NCBI RefSeq assembly: GCF_964204645.1
Contig: NC_134029.1
Span: 15,554,850-15,618,849 of the forward strand
Reading direction: 5' to 3'
Origin: Tubulanus polymorphus
Taxonomy: Eukaryota > Nemertea > Palaeonemertea > Tubulaniformes > Tubulanidae
Length of the DNA: 64,000 nucleotides
Of the stretch, positions 32,199 through 45,000 are shown piece after piece; position 1 is the first letter of the stretch; the number at the start of each line of letters is the position of its first letter. The notes under the pieces were generated by a model, which ran no database searches, was not told where the DNA came from, and saw only the letters and a list, made by a program, of their open reading frames with translations. Both the position numbers and the translations under genes were made by a program.

Positions 32199-33653
32199 TA
32201 CCGCTATGTTAGCTTCCGTGGCCATACAATGGAACAGGTTGTCAAGACTTTTAATATTTAGCTACTCCCCGATTGGTGATATCATATAAATTCTATTCAA
32301 ATATTTTTCATTTTGTGAAAAATATTTTTTTGCAAATATGAATTAGTTTTCCTGCCTACCTACATCGTTTTAGACGTGAACTGTAAACAAATTTGAAATT
32401 TGGCCTCGATTTGACTTAAAAAATAATTCTTTGAAGAAGATCAAATACAACAATGGAACTTTGAGGTCACGAATTAAACCTATTTTTCATAAGCAATGCC
32501 CTTGCCAAACAAGCTCGAGTTTTCCATACGTTGCCCATGGGCAATTTATCTACATATTATCCTAAAGTATTAGAAAATGTCGATAGCAAGACCGTGGAAA
32601 ATTTTCTATCGTTGGATGGGCACATCACGGCGGCAGAGTGCACCTATAATAAGGCGGAAGTAGTTCCATATGAGGGCTTAGCTTTTAAATGATTAGACAG
32701 TCGGATGTGGTTTATCAACTTTTATTAACTACTGAAGTGCTGATACTTTTCTAATTGAGTTGCTAGATTTCTGCCATCTTGAATTTCTTGTTTGCACGAT
32801 GCAGCCCGCAATTCTCGAAACATTTTCACAATATTTGCTTTGAGGATCAGGGTAGGTAGTTGTCCATACCTATTTAGTTTGGTGGTTATCGGCTTTCAGA
32901 TAAGACGGCCATCCATCTTCGATTTCTTTTTAGCATGATACAGCCTGCATGTTTGATGCCTACGTCCAAATTGTAAATAGACTCCATTGGCCATTAAAGA
33001 TGGCCACCGGGCAGCCATCTTCAATCTTCTAACTCGAATCGAACTGCAATTCTTGACCTTTTTTCATGAAACTTAGTGGGAGAATTTGGGTGGGTGTATG
33101 TCTAGCCCTCATTGAAAATTGAGTTCATTGAATTCATAATACATTAACAGAAAATGAACATTATTGCCACATAGCCGATACCATCTTAACTATTTTAAAA
33201 TTGTTACATCGTTACAATTTTCTATCTGTAAAACTTTGAATACTGAAACATTTTACTTCTACTAGTATATGGCCCGTTCGCCTCTTCTTTATACTTTAGC
33301 AACTGCACAAGATTCTCCGCATACGTGATTGGCTTACCCTCTCAAATCAGCACGTGTTGGTGCGAATCCGCTGTTGGATATCCCGTTTTTCGTTCGGGCT
33401 TTAGTTGGAGTTTGAACCCAAGGAAAATTATAATACAGTGTAATGAGAAGTGAATTATCGCGAAAACAACCGATCCCTGATCCAATTTTAATTCACAACC
33501 GGTATTGAAAACCCAGAACTTAACAAGCCTACGTAGATGGTCAACACCCTTTATCATACTTGAATTGGTGGTTTCGCGGTATCTTGGTGGACCGATATTA
33601 CATAACTAGGCCGCCGGGACAAAATCGCTTGCTTGAATATACCTTATGTATGC
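32199..33653. other. Intron with dispersed CATCTTGAATTTC-type repeats
   Basis: Two or three diverged copies of a block reading GCCATCTT(G/C)(A/G)ATTTCTT...GCACGATGCAGCC lie at about 32770-33020. No coding exon was seen before the EGF exon at 33992. Confidence 0.45.
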
Positions 33654-33905
33654 TAAGTAACGAGACGAGTAGTACCGTATAGGTTAACGATTTATTTGAC
33701 GCACGAGCTTTCGCTTCTAATGAATAGAAGCTTCATCAGGTGAATGAGTATAGTCAATGGAAAAACAACAGTATTTATAGGTAGACTGACACTAATTACA
33801 GAGAACTGAGTGAGAAGAGTAATTACAAATAAATGATGAGTGACATGATAATTAATAGTTAAAATAAAAAGTTAACCTATACAGTACTACTCGTCTCGTT
33901 ACTTA
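33654..33905. mobile_element. MITE with 35-bp terminal inverted repeats
   Basis: Left TAAGTAACGAGACGAGTAGT (continuing to AGGTTAAC) and its inverted partner ending at 33905 differ by one or two bases. The 252-bp unit has no gene. The word CCTTATGTATGCT occurs both just left (33642-33654) and about 30 bp right of it (33937-33949), possibly an old, displaced duplication. Confidence 0.8.
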
Positions 33906-33991
33906 TCTTAAACACGGCTACTCTACGAATATTCTCCTTATGTATGCTGTAGATTATTGAAAGTAAATCAGAGAAAAATCTTAATTTTCAG

Positions 33992-34120
33992 ATATCGATG
34001 AGTGTACCAATTCAGTTGCAGAAAATTGTAAATTTGGTATCTGCCGTAATAATATTGGAAGTTACAGTTGCCTGTGTAACCAAGGTTTCAAGTTGAACGT
34101 GGGAGGAAATGAATGCATCG
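33992..34120 (+). CDS. Fibrillin-like gene, cbEGF exon 2
   Basis: A 129-bp phase 1-1 exon between TTTTCAG and GTCTGT. It encodes DIDEC at the start (calcium ligands), then NCKFGIC, GSYSCLCNQGF and a final EC, which gives the six EGF cysteines. It is the first exon after the 25-kb element-filled intron. The donor (G|GTCTGT) is weaker than the others but still GT. Confidence 0.9.
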
Positions 34121-36237
34121 GTCTGTATATTTTCTCAGAATATTTGAAGAAGCATGTAATGTAAAAAAAAACAAAAAATTATAGCCGCAAAGCAGCGATA
34201 ACACTTTTCTGGCTTGCTTTTTCATATGGCGTACTTCGAAGCGCACAATGATCGCAAGGTAATTTTGGTTGAGCGAAACCTAGAGGTCGACACTTATCGT
34301 TGATGTGGATCCATACGGGTTACTATATACAAAGTATACCGATGCCCCGAGTTTAGTCAAAATAGCTTTCATGGAAACAAATAGCTTTCACAATTCCCTG
34401 GTGTAAGTTGAAATAATCATGCCATCACATAGTTTGCGTTCAAGACAGATTGTCATATATTCGTGGAATGAGTAACAATGCAAACATTGTCCGGATCACA
34501 GCATGATTCAGCTGGCCGCCAATGTCCAATGTCTTAATTGTTTATCGTAAGGTTTTGTAGAATAGCAAGAAAAGCATAGAATAGCTAAGACGTTTGCTAT
34601 TCTATGCTATCATTAGGTTTTGTAGAATATCATAAAGTTTTGCAGGTAAGCAAGAATAGCAATAAATACTGCGATTTAGTGTCCTTCTCGCTATTCAGAA
34701 ATATCGCACCTTGATGGGATACTGTAAATCAGAAAGTTTTCAAAAACTTTTCATGCTCGAATTTATTAAACTAATTTACACATATTTTCAATCGTGGATA
34801 GGTACACATTTGGATCATTATGAGAATGTTGATTAACATAAAATAAACCTACTTATAAAGCATTTCTTATGTCAGCATTTTTCCATACTGTCCTTCTAAA
34901 AAAGCATGGTTTACATCCGGCACACATGGACACTGGCTGAAATGTGTTTATAGAAATGACGGTCACGGACGGACTCTCGTCGAAACTTGCGGGCGGCAAC
35001 GGTCGTAAGTTTCAATACGGGAATGAAGGATTCCAAGATGATTTTCACTTCATCTTCAAAATCTTTACGAAGAAAATTAACAAAATAATGTCAATAATTA
35101 TGTCTTATTTTTAGTTAGGATTTCCCCTCAGTAACCGATTGTAAAACTGGATTCGAATCCCAAAAAAAGCACAGTCAATAGACTGTGTCCGAGGATCAAA
35201 TGTCAAGGTCAAGGTCATTCATGTTAACCATTGATAGCAGGACTATGTATGGAATAGGCCTGCAATGGCCCTTAATTCCGGAGAGAAAAAAAAACATGAA
35301 AGTTCCAGATATACTATGGCTGACAAACTCGTCAGCTCCCCCTATAAAATATACAGTAGACAGTATACAGTATACTATTGTGGTAATTTGAGGCGCTTTA
35401 AACTAAAAGAAACAAAATTTGCCAAATTTGAAAATTTCAGACTTATTGTTAGTGTTGAGGAGTTGTATATGTTTAAAGACTGATTGATGACGTATGTAGA
35501 TAGGTTTGATATACTGCTTTCTAATATCGCCGAAACGGTTATATCCAGGTATTTGTCTCTAATGAATAAACATTTGGAGTCCCTGTAGAAGATATCCTTA
35601 AGTAGGCCTTCCTAACTTGGGTTTTTTTTTTCTTAAGGTAACGATGGAGGAGTATTGGTCGATTTTCAGTTCAGTCAACTCTGCTTACATGCATTTAATC
35701 ATAATTTAACACTAAATCTAAAGATCGTAGACAATTTCACCAAATAAAAAGGTTTTTTTGATGCAGTACCGGTAATTGTATATTTCTTTAAGTAATGTGA
35801 CTTCTTTGAAGTAGAACTTCTTTTCATACCACGCTAGACCGAAATGTGTTTATTATTGTTATTGTTTACGTCTAGCGAAAGATATGTTCTGTGCATGCCC
35901 CGGTCCCTTGTGAAAAATAAATTCGGCTTCAGAGGCCGCGGGGACATAGATGCGTGATATCAATTTGCCTTGTTATCAGTTGCCCTTATTGATCAAGCAT
36001 CTAGTGTGGCGCGACCTTATTTTATGCGGAATGATGAAACGGATCATTCCATCGATGTACGGGCATTCCAACGAGCTGGGCAGATACACCCGTTATGGCT
36101 TCTTTGTAGCTACATTTTTATTTGTAATTTCATATTTCGGCGATTTTTTCTTGTCTTAATGTTTGGAAGCGTAATACTTATTTATATACCTATACTTATA
36201 TATACCTATATCTTAAAGTGAATGGAATTTTCTTCAG
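34121..36237. other. Intron without recognised genes
   Basis: At 34181-34215 the wording TATAGCCGCAAAGCAGCGAT resembles the outer ends of the inverted arms (about 770-800 and 20000-20029), a short dispersed repeat. The open frames near 35.2-36.2 kb have no family signature. Confidence 0.4.
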
Positions 36238-36360
36238 ATATTGACGAGTGTTCAACCCAACCAAGCATTTGTCGAAATGGCACGTGCACAAATACAAATG
36301 GATCGTATCGGTGCACTTGCAATCAAGGTTTCACGATTACATCAACTGGTGACTGTTTCG
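36238..36360 (+). CDS. Fibrillin-like gene, cbEGF exon 3
   Basis: A 123-bp phase 1-1 exon between TTCTTCAG and GTAAGTG. DIDECSTQPSIC, NGTC, GSYRCTCNQGF and DC give a complete calcium-binding EGF module. It encodes 41 residues, slightly short between cysteines 1 and 2 as in many fibrillin modules. Confidence 0.92.
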
Positions 36361-37572
36361 GTAAGTGTTCTTTGTCAATTAAGTGTAAACTATCTATGGA
36401 CTTTAATTGATTTGATTTTAAATTCGAACTAATATCAAGGATTAACTAGAATAGGAAATTATTAAAGTGAAACCCTATTTTATTAGATCGAGAGTTGGTA
36501 AGAGTTGATCATTTGAATTTAATACTAGGCAGAAACAGCTAACGGTCCTTGACCCAGTATGATACGTACTCGGCACGTACTTGTTCAAAATGTAAGATGT
36601 TACAAACTAAACCGATTGGTGCGTTGATGATTGATGGGCCGTCATAAGGTTAGAAAATTTTCAAAATGTGTCCGGGTAACGTAAATAAGAACCGTATGCG
36701 ATGACAACCACGAAATCCTATTACTGAATACGTCTACACAGTAAACATACACATAAAAGGTGATATTTGCCGACGCAGGATAGCTAAGTAGTAATATGTT
36801 GTTTGGGTTAGCAGATTATAGGTCGACGGGTCGAAAACTTAAAATAAGAAAATTAACAAAATTAATTTTTGATGTTTTGAATTTCGGCAATAAAGAATAC
36901 GACTGAAGTCGAGGCCACAATTCGGTGGGCCACAATTTATATTTTGTCTCGATTAAATACATTCAAATTGGAAATTACACACGGGATAAGTAATTCATCA
37001 ATTTGTGAAATCAAAGCGACAGAAATGGAATTTTAAGAAAAACAATGGAAACAAACGGGCCCTTCGAAACTTAAATTAGAAAATATAAATATATCGAAAC
37101 TCAAATTATATTAAATCAAATTAATCAAGAATCGACAAAAATTATTTCCAAAAGTTTGTAAAGTTCAACTTAGCGTTAATATTCGCTGTGGTTCCCGCTG
37201 TCAGTGTCTCGCTTGGTTCCTGTCGTTGTCTCGCTGTCCGAAAGTCTAGGTATGCGATGATCCTTGGTCCTGAAAAATTTAATGATGATCTGTGCGTTCG
37301 GAAATTTCTAATTGATGACCAGCACGTTAGGAAATTCTACGGTCGCTGACGCAAAGCGTAACATTAAAAATTTTAACTTCCACGACACGCGCAAATTTTT
37401 ACTTTATTTTTACAAATTTTTAAAAGTCCACGGGTGGTTCGCAAAAATAGAAATTTTCACAAGTTTTTTATCGCCAAGCTTATTATTATTTCTTAACTGT
37501 AACAACTAAACAACTATAACTGTAACAACTATTTAAAAAGTTACAAATTATATGTATGTATGTTTGTATATT

Positions 37573-37610
<38 letters not shown>

Positions 37611-39270
37611 CATGCGTGCGTGCGTGCGTACGTACGGACGGACGGACGGGCGTATGTATGAAAATTGGAAATAGCTTTAACAGATAGTTAGATATTTCAA
37701 AATTAATAAATATCGCGATTTCTTTTTCGTGCGGTTAAAATATGCGGTTATTGGTTTCACTATTGGTTTCACATCGTCACTGCTCTCTATTGTTGGGTTC
37801 ATAAAATCCAAGAATCACCAGCAAATATCTGAATTTCATTTCCTTAAAAATGGTGTATAAATTCAGTTCATCGAGCAAGGGATTGCAGAACTATATGATA
37901 TTCAATCTAAATTTATGTTTTAAAAATGAGCGCAAATTATCGCAACAATGGGGACCTCGAGGGACCGCCACAAAATGGCGCCTAGAAACTGGAAACTTCT
38001 TTGTTGTTTCCTCATCGCTGGTTTTCGTCAATGTACTGCTTAATAAGTTCACCAAAATACAGTTTTCCTTTATTTGTCATTACCGACTCGATAATCTCCG
38101 GATTCTTCCGGTCCCTGGCAATCTCATTATTATCTTTGCTCATATGTGTTACTATATTTGTTACCTAACGCAGTCTCGGGTGTTTTGTGAATTTCTCAAA
38201 ATGTATCAAAAATATAACTAATTTTTAGTTCATAAGTCCTCAAATATTCATAAATGAACAGCTGAAAATTGTTGAAACTTGTCGACTCTGCCGTAAAATC
38301 AACCTATTAACAGTCCAGAAATTGGGATAATGTCGGGCTTTAGAAAACACAATTCCCCCGAGGTCTTCGCATTTTTTACCCTTACCCTTTTTTTGTCCTT
38401 TTACAGAAATCTTGACGTATCAAACCATAGATAAATAAAACTGAAAAATTGCTACAATCGTTTTTACGCATGATGATTTTGAAAGGCAGTTGTTGACGTG
38501 TGGGGAAAAATTGAAAATTTTCACAGAAATCCTTATAAAACGATTCTAGTTATTTTGGACTTAATTTTGCAATACAAACGAAACATGCCAGCGGCAGCAA
38601 ATCATAAGGGGATTTTTACCGGGGAATCTCGTGTAGACGAGTCGGTAACAAAAACCTTTGGAAACAACAAATTATTCACTCGTATGAATTTACACCACTC
38701 TTGATAGGACTGCCTAATCAAATATTTCATTTATGGAGATGACGAGTTGACTGAGCCCGAGGCGCACAGTCAGTAGTCGTTATATAGAAACTACAAACAT
38801 AATGCATTTTCCTTAAAAGTGTTTCATCTATAGAGATTTAATACAGCTTGTCAAGAGTTCAATTTCTATAATGCGATGACCTATGTATGAACAATTTTTT
38901 CTGTTTCTTTCACGCGTTATACCGGGGGGATAATACCTTCGCCCAAACGTTCTACACACACATGACACCATTTAATGAATCCGAAATATATCCATGCCAA
39001 AAATCTAGAGTTCATGCTGAAGGATGAAGACTAGGAATATCTTAGCAATATGATTTTTAGAAAGTGATTTTTATCTACTGAAGTTTAGAACAGCAGGCCG
39101 GACTCTTTGTTAGGATCGACCACAGTTCTATAGTGAATTGATTACAAGTAGTTAATTTAGCAAAACAAAGTAAATTGTTCATTGCAGTGCATTGCTAAGG
39201 GTTAGCGGTAAAAAAACCCAGGAAAAAATGGCCAAGGAAAAATGGCCACGGAAAAAAGGCCAAGGAAAAT
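36361..39270. other. Intron without recognised genes
   Basis: Apart from the microsatellite at 37560-37660, nothing was recognised. Open frames here lack splice or family support. Confidence 0.4.
37560..37660. repeat. Compound microsatellite
   Basis: (TG)n of about 17 units passes into GCGTGCATGCGTGCGTGCG, then CGTACGTACGGACGGACGGA. The successive TG, TGCG, TACG and GACG tetramers suggest stepwise mutation within one slippage tract. Confidence 0.9.
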
Positions 39271-39420
39271 AGTAATTGGGAATATCGGGGTTCAGATCAA
39301 AGGTCGAGAGGTCGAGCTCATAAAAAATGAAAATAAATTCTCGCACGCTCGAATTTATTTTCATTTTCTACTCACTCGCCCTCTCAACCTTTAATCTGAC
39401 CCCCCATATTCCCAATTACT
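39271..39420. mobile_element. 150-bp palindromic foldback element
   Basis: The ends are AGTAATTGGGAATATCGGGG and its complement with CCCAATTACT at 39420. The core, AAATAAATTCTCGCACGCTC, is shared with 615-766 and 56564-56713. Flanks (GAAAAT, CAATTA) show no target duplication. To its right, two more CAATTACT copies are followed by about 200 bp matching the subterminal region of element 3 (see next entry). Confidence 0.8.
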
Positions 39421-39625
39421 CAATTACTCAATTACTCCTAAATTAAAATTTCATGTTTTAAAAGTGAGAGTAAAATGTTAGCATAATAATCTAAAAAATG
39501 AGATCAAATATAATCGAATGATAAAATATAAATTTTTAACATTAAAAATGTGCGTATAGTGTGAGTGAAATAATTCATATTTAAAACAGCGAATATTCAT
39601 ATTTTTATGAGTTAAATTCTTATTT
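39421..39625 (-). repeat. Solo subterminal fragment of an element 3-type end
   Basis: TTCATGTTTTAAAAGTGAGA and GTAAAATGTTAGCATAATAA match in reverse 56505-56550. With the adjacent palindrome this is an isolated element end, left of ordinary intron DNA starting near 39630. Confidence 0.65.
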
Positions 39626-39666
39626 TTAACGTTTGGCACCCGTGTGAACAATCATGACCCACATAG

Positions 39667-39923
39667 GCCGCGATCACACGGAGACGATTTGGCCCGGGCC
39701 AAATTAGCACCGATCAGGCTCGGGCCAAATTTGGTAATTAGAGAGCGCGTTCACACGCAAACCATTCACTCGATACTAAACAATGCTCAAACAAAGCGAA
39801 GTGGATCATTTACGGTGCTAGTTGCAATTCAAACGCAGTCATTTGTCTGGTGCTCGGGCCTGGTCCGACGTTTTTGGTCGGGCCAAATTTGGCCCGGCCC
39901 AAAAATGCACGTGTGATCGCGGC
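39667..39923. mobile_element. MITE with GCCGCGATCACACG ends
   Basis: GCCGCGATCACACG at 39667 and the inverted CGTGTGATCGCGGC at 39910-39923 bound a 257-bp GC-rich unit, with internal inverted GGGCCAAATT words. No gene. A second, diverged copy of part of it (GAGACGATTTGTCGGAGC onward) follows to about 40210. Confidence 0.75.
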
Positions 39924-40769
39924 TATAGAGACGATTTGTCGGAGCTAAATTGGCTCGCATCAGGTCCGACTTAAATTTTACGCATTGCTTACCAAAGAGC
40001 GCGCCGATTTTCATGTTCAAATTCATTTCACATTCAAATTCAAACCCATTCATTCGTTACTAAACAATGCTTAAACCATGGAATCTAAAACAAGTCCATA
40101 CATAAACAAAGCGCAGTGACTGTCTTCCAGAACCAGTTTAAATTAACACGCTTAATTTGACTCAGGTCTGGTCCGTCGTTTTTGGTCGGGCAATTAGGCA
40201 CGGGTACATTTTGCGCCCATTACTGTTTTTTTTTCGCAGGATCTCTCCGCCCCTACACCTTTTAACTTGATTTTTGAATCATCCACGTATTTGAATTTCG
40301 ATTTTTTTCAGCTTGTGTTAATTTTATACTCATGCAAAGCACACTGATTACAATTTGCAGCAGTGCGCTGTATAATGAAATAAGTAATATTGATTATTAA
40401 AATCAATTGTGAATTTGCAGTTGAAAAATAATTGATTTGATTAACAATATGATTTGATGTAGACCTCCCAGTGTCAATCAATCAAAAAAATTAACTTGTC
40501 AAAGACTCAAGATCAAGTAAAGAAAAAGGAAGATGCATTCTAACAACTGATTGCGATGTGAAGACTATATTAGGCTCATTATTAGAACCTGCACTGCAGC
40601 TTTTTAACTTTCTAAAAATCATTCATCGCAGACCCTCAAATACCGTGTACTTAATCACTCAAATTGCCTAAATATGTCTGATGGTGTCGCCGCTATAGTA
40701 TACTACTTATTAAAAACGATGATTACACCAATATAATTGATATATATACCTATCATTCTAAAAGCTCAG
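39924..40769. other. Intron with diverged MITE copy
   Basis: The first 290 bp repeat MITE-like wording (TCGGGCC, AAACAATGCT). Beyond about 40220 nothing was recognised. Confidence 0.4.
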
Positions 40770-41060
40770 GTTTTTAGCGTTTAGTGGTTTGGAAGAACAT
40801 TCATCCCAAAGTATATATTTGGAATAACAGACCAGGTCCAGTTTCCTTCGTTTGACATTCGGAGGAACATTCTTCCCGAAGTCGATACTTTGAATATCAG
40901 ACCAGAAGGTCAAATTCTCTTCGTTTGACCTTGGGAGGAATATTCCTCCCAAAGTCAATTGTTAGAATATCGGACCCCTTGGTCAGGTTTCCATCGATAG
41001 ACTTTGGGAGGATTGTTCCTCCCAAGGTCAAGTTTCACAATAGCGGTCCTCTTAATTGGT
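40770..41060. repeat. Tandem repeat of about 80 bp with palindromic GGGAGGAATATTCCTCCC
   Basis: Four diverged units carry GTTTGACMTTSGGAGGAA, TTCYTCCCRAAGTC, GAATATCRGACC and GGTCAGGTTTCC. In the third unit the 18-base palindrome is perfect, so each unit can form a small hairpin. Confidence 0.7.
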
Positions 41061-41674
41061 GACTCTCAAAGAACGAGCGGCTCAGAATTCTATTGTGCGT
41101 CTATCGCGCGCTGCGCGTGAATCACTTACGTAATCTTTTCTGTAAATGTAAAGACCTTGGGGGCATTATGTTCTCTAAAGCCCGACATTATCCCACATTC
41201 CGGACTGTTAATAGGTTGATTTTAAGGCAGAGTCGATATGTTTCAACAATTTTTAACTGTTCATTTATGAATATTTGAGGACTTACGAACTAAAAATTAG
41301 TTAAATTTTTGATACATTTTGAGAAAGTCACAAAACATTTGATTCTGCGTAACCAGTGTTCTTTACGAGATGGCAAATAAAGTACAAAATACAAAATACC
41401 CAGATTGACTGACGAAAATTATAATATATTAATTAAACTGTTCGGCGCTTGTAGTAGAAAAAAGTAAAATTAGAAACGCAGGGTTTCCGTGATCGTTAAA
41501 AATGTATATTACTATTTAATTTGGGTTAAACATAGTACAAGCGTGTATCCAAGGCATACCAAGGCGAACATATCAGGCGTGAAGCCCAAAAGTTGGAAGT
41601 TATGAGGATTTTTTGGAGACATTTTGCGTGCATTATATTGTTATCGTGGTCTTTGCCGAAATTAAAACCACCCC

Positions 41675-42076
41675 GGACCCGGTTCCACAGTTCTTGATGA
41701 ACTTTAAACTCAGAGTTAAATTCACTAACTCAGAGTTAAAAGTAACTCAGAGTAGAATCCGGTTCCACAGTTGTGTGTTAAATTTAACTCTAGACTCAAA
41801 TTCCTTAACTCAGGGTGAAATTCTACTCTGGGTCAGACCTGAATTAAAATGCTTAACCCAGAGTTTAAAATGGCGGCATTCTACTTATTAGCGGGTAGAG
41901 AAGCCAAAAATAAAGAATATCGAAGGATTACCAATCTACTCGAAATCACGGATGTTGAATGCTATAATAGATATCGCTTTACAAGAGCGGGTGTGCAGAG
42001 AATCGTTGAAATATGTAGACCATTGATGGCAGAAAACTGTGGAACTGGGTCCCGGAGTATAATGCCTGTTACATGA
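41675..42076 (+). pseudogene. Harbinger transposase 5' fragment with its terminus
   Basis: Repeated GGTTCCACAGTT and TAACTCAGAGTTAAA words (41688-41860) look like a Harbinger end. The frame at 41849-42076 reads RRITNLLEITDVECYNRYRF then TRAGVQRIVEICRPL, the N-terminal pattern of HARBI1-type transposases. No catalytic part follows, so this is an end fragment unrelated in sequence to the element at 8940. Confidence 0.6.
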
Positions 42077-45000
42077 ACTTCATTCATTAATTGAAGCATC
42101 ACACATACACTCAGAGATCACCGTCAATACGGTACACAGTTTCATTGGCTTATGTGTATGGACTGTACTATTATCGAAAATAGGATGGGAAGGAACTGTC
42201 TGGGCGATTACACTATGCTTTGTAGGGAAGGTACATATGTCATATGCGCTATCACTATTACATGTACACCACATGCATTTCATTATTGAAACAGATCGTT
42301 ACATTGAAATACACTAAAATAAGAACACCGTAACGTCCTTAGAGAATGAATAATCAATTTATTTTCACAATTCCTCAAAGAATTAAAGAAGGGGGAAAAT
42401 GTCCGTTTAACGGTATAAACAGCCTCATGGAAACCCTGGAAACGAGCATTTGTTTTCACTGATAAAACTGGCATCTCGTGCATCCACTCACTAGTTTTTT
42501 GTCACTTTTAAACTCTGTCTTCGACCATTTGGACCTTATAGCCCCCTTGTTAATTTAGTTATGTATTTGTTGTTGTAACTACATTTCGTTTCGGAAGAAC
42601 GCTGGGTTGTTACGTATATTCATGCTTCATAAACGTTCGCGTCACACACTCGCTGCTATCTGGTATATTTTGATCTTAAAATAGGGATTGACCCTGTGAT
42701 TTATTTGATTGGTAAATTTCGTTTGATTTTTTGATTTGGTGTCCCTTACAAACCCACCACACCTGCCGGGAACGAAACAGGGGGTTTGATTTTGAAATCG
42801 GAAATCGAAGTACAAATATAGTTGTGTGATCGGCGGTCGAGTTTACAGAATTTTTTGTTTAAATCGAAGTACATAATTTGAAATTTTCGGTTCCGGTTCA
42901 TTCAAACAATCATCCAAGCGACTGATTGGGGTTAATTTAGTTGGCTGCCTAATTTAATACATCAAGATTTAGGAAATAACTATATTACAAGGTTGAAGAT
43001 CATTTTGTCAATTTTTAACATTTTTTTGGTCGTTTTCCACGTGTAAATAGTCCGAATGTTTATTGTAGCCTTTCCTCGGGTAGATGTTGGTGTAAAAATC
43101 CTCTAAGTTGATTGTCCCGCGTGCTGACTAGATAAAACGGAAGCACATTTTGAAAAGCAAATTATCCAGATGAGAGTTTGGTCCTGGTATCCGAAGTGTA
43201 GTTGTATGACATCGACGGTGCACGCTCCGATGAGGATAGGTTTCTCCGTCAAGGGGTGCAGTTGGTACTTCACATCTGGTGCTGAGTTTGCCTAAAAGTA
43301 AAAGTTGTACACGGGGAGCAGTTTGGTGTTTCTAATATACAGTGCATAGTTAGGTCCGTGGATGCGTCGCGATCAAACAGACAGTGCTATGCGCATTGAT
43401 AGACCGTCAGTAAGAAAGCGACACAGGCACGCGAGTTTGATTAATACAACGATACATATGTACAGTCCTGATCGGGTTTTATTTACAGGCATGATAAAAA
43501 AATTGCATGCCACTCTGGCGGCTATCTGACAGTGCTAGCGTAATGGAAGACCGTCAGTGATCACCAAGGCGGCACGCCCAGTTAATCATTTGTCACAATT
43601 AGGTTTTTTTTTTGGTAGGTCTTAATGAGACCGGTGTCAGGAGGCAACCTTCCAATCACCACTGCACAAAAATAGCTATCTGGTATATTAACGTGTGCAT
43701 GTATATGAAAAGTATGCCATGTGCGTGGGCTCGTTAGGCCGATATTGGTATACTAGAATTTCAGGGTAAATCTTGAATTTCTCAGTTTTGTCATGTTGTA
43801 ATGGGTCCAAAAATCGAATTTTTGCTAACAAATGAGGTTATTACTTTGACACGAAGTCATGCAATCTGCTATGTTAATGTGCAAAATGTAGCTTCATCAT
43901 GCGGCTAAAATCTGTTGGATATGGAATTTTGAATATCGCGTTCATTTAAGAGAAATCGACGATTTTTGTGACGATTTTTAAAGAAATTTTAAGGAGCATT
44001 TCGTTTCATAAAACGGCTAGGAGGCCGATGTACAACATTACATTGAAGTAAATTAACTGCTCCCTGCGGTTGGCTGAGATCCCGCTGTCAATCAATGCAA
44101 GGGCATATTCGATTGACGCAGACAAACCGGTCTTTTAATCTTCTCATCTATATCTATTAATCTGCTCGGTTCTAGTTTCTCATTTCCCAATCATGGGAGA
44201 GTCTTATATGTTAATTTTTAATTTGATAGCCGTAGTATCGATTCCGTCTCCCCATATCTATTTCATTATGCAAATAACCGAAGATTCAATCGATACGCTA
44301 CTTCACAGAAGATTATGCGCGCACAATCGAATATGCCCAAACCTCGTGTATTGCCGCGATGATTGCTGATTAGATTTCGATGATGTTGTTCGCCGAAATC
44401 AGCAGATTTTTTACATCCATGAAGTGTTCAAGGAAAACCTTACAGATGCATCAATCAGATGGCACCTATACATTACAAAGATAACATTCTTCGCCCGAGA
44501 TATTAAGATCCGTGGATCTCTTGTTTAAAAAGTACTGTTATTGAACACTATAGATGGGTAGAATTACCGCTGAAAGTGGTCAGATAACGGCAAAGGCATG
44601 TTTTTGGGAGTCAAACAAGACCCCTCCGATCTCAAAGCCCTTAGCAACGGCCCTTAGCAACGTGTTCTAAGTTACTTTTAGAGGTGTTAAACTGATACTA
44701 TTTATTACCGTGCAGTGCTGCCATCTACAATAGATTCACAATAGACTTTATAACCCAAAACATTGATCTGAAGGTCGTTGGGTGTCTTTTTTTGAAAGAA
44801 ATGAAAATCATGAAATTTTACGGAATTTTGACTTTTACAGAATTTCGTAGCATATTTTGCTTTAGTCTCGTGAATACATGCTTCATTGGGCTTTTAAGGG
44901 GTAAACTTTAAACTGTTATCTATCAATGAGGAAAGTTAAAAACATTCGAAGAAAAAGAAAAAAAGTTTACGGGTTATCCAATCAGCCCACCCCCTGCTAG

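Noticed and set aside
39271-39420. Target duplication for the 150-bp palindrome
   Set aside because: Flanking hexamers GAAAAT and CAATTA do not match; the nearby CAATTACT repeats are internal to the element end.
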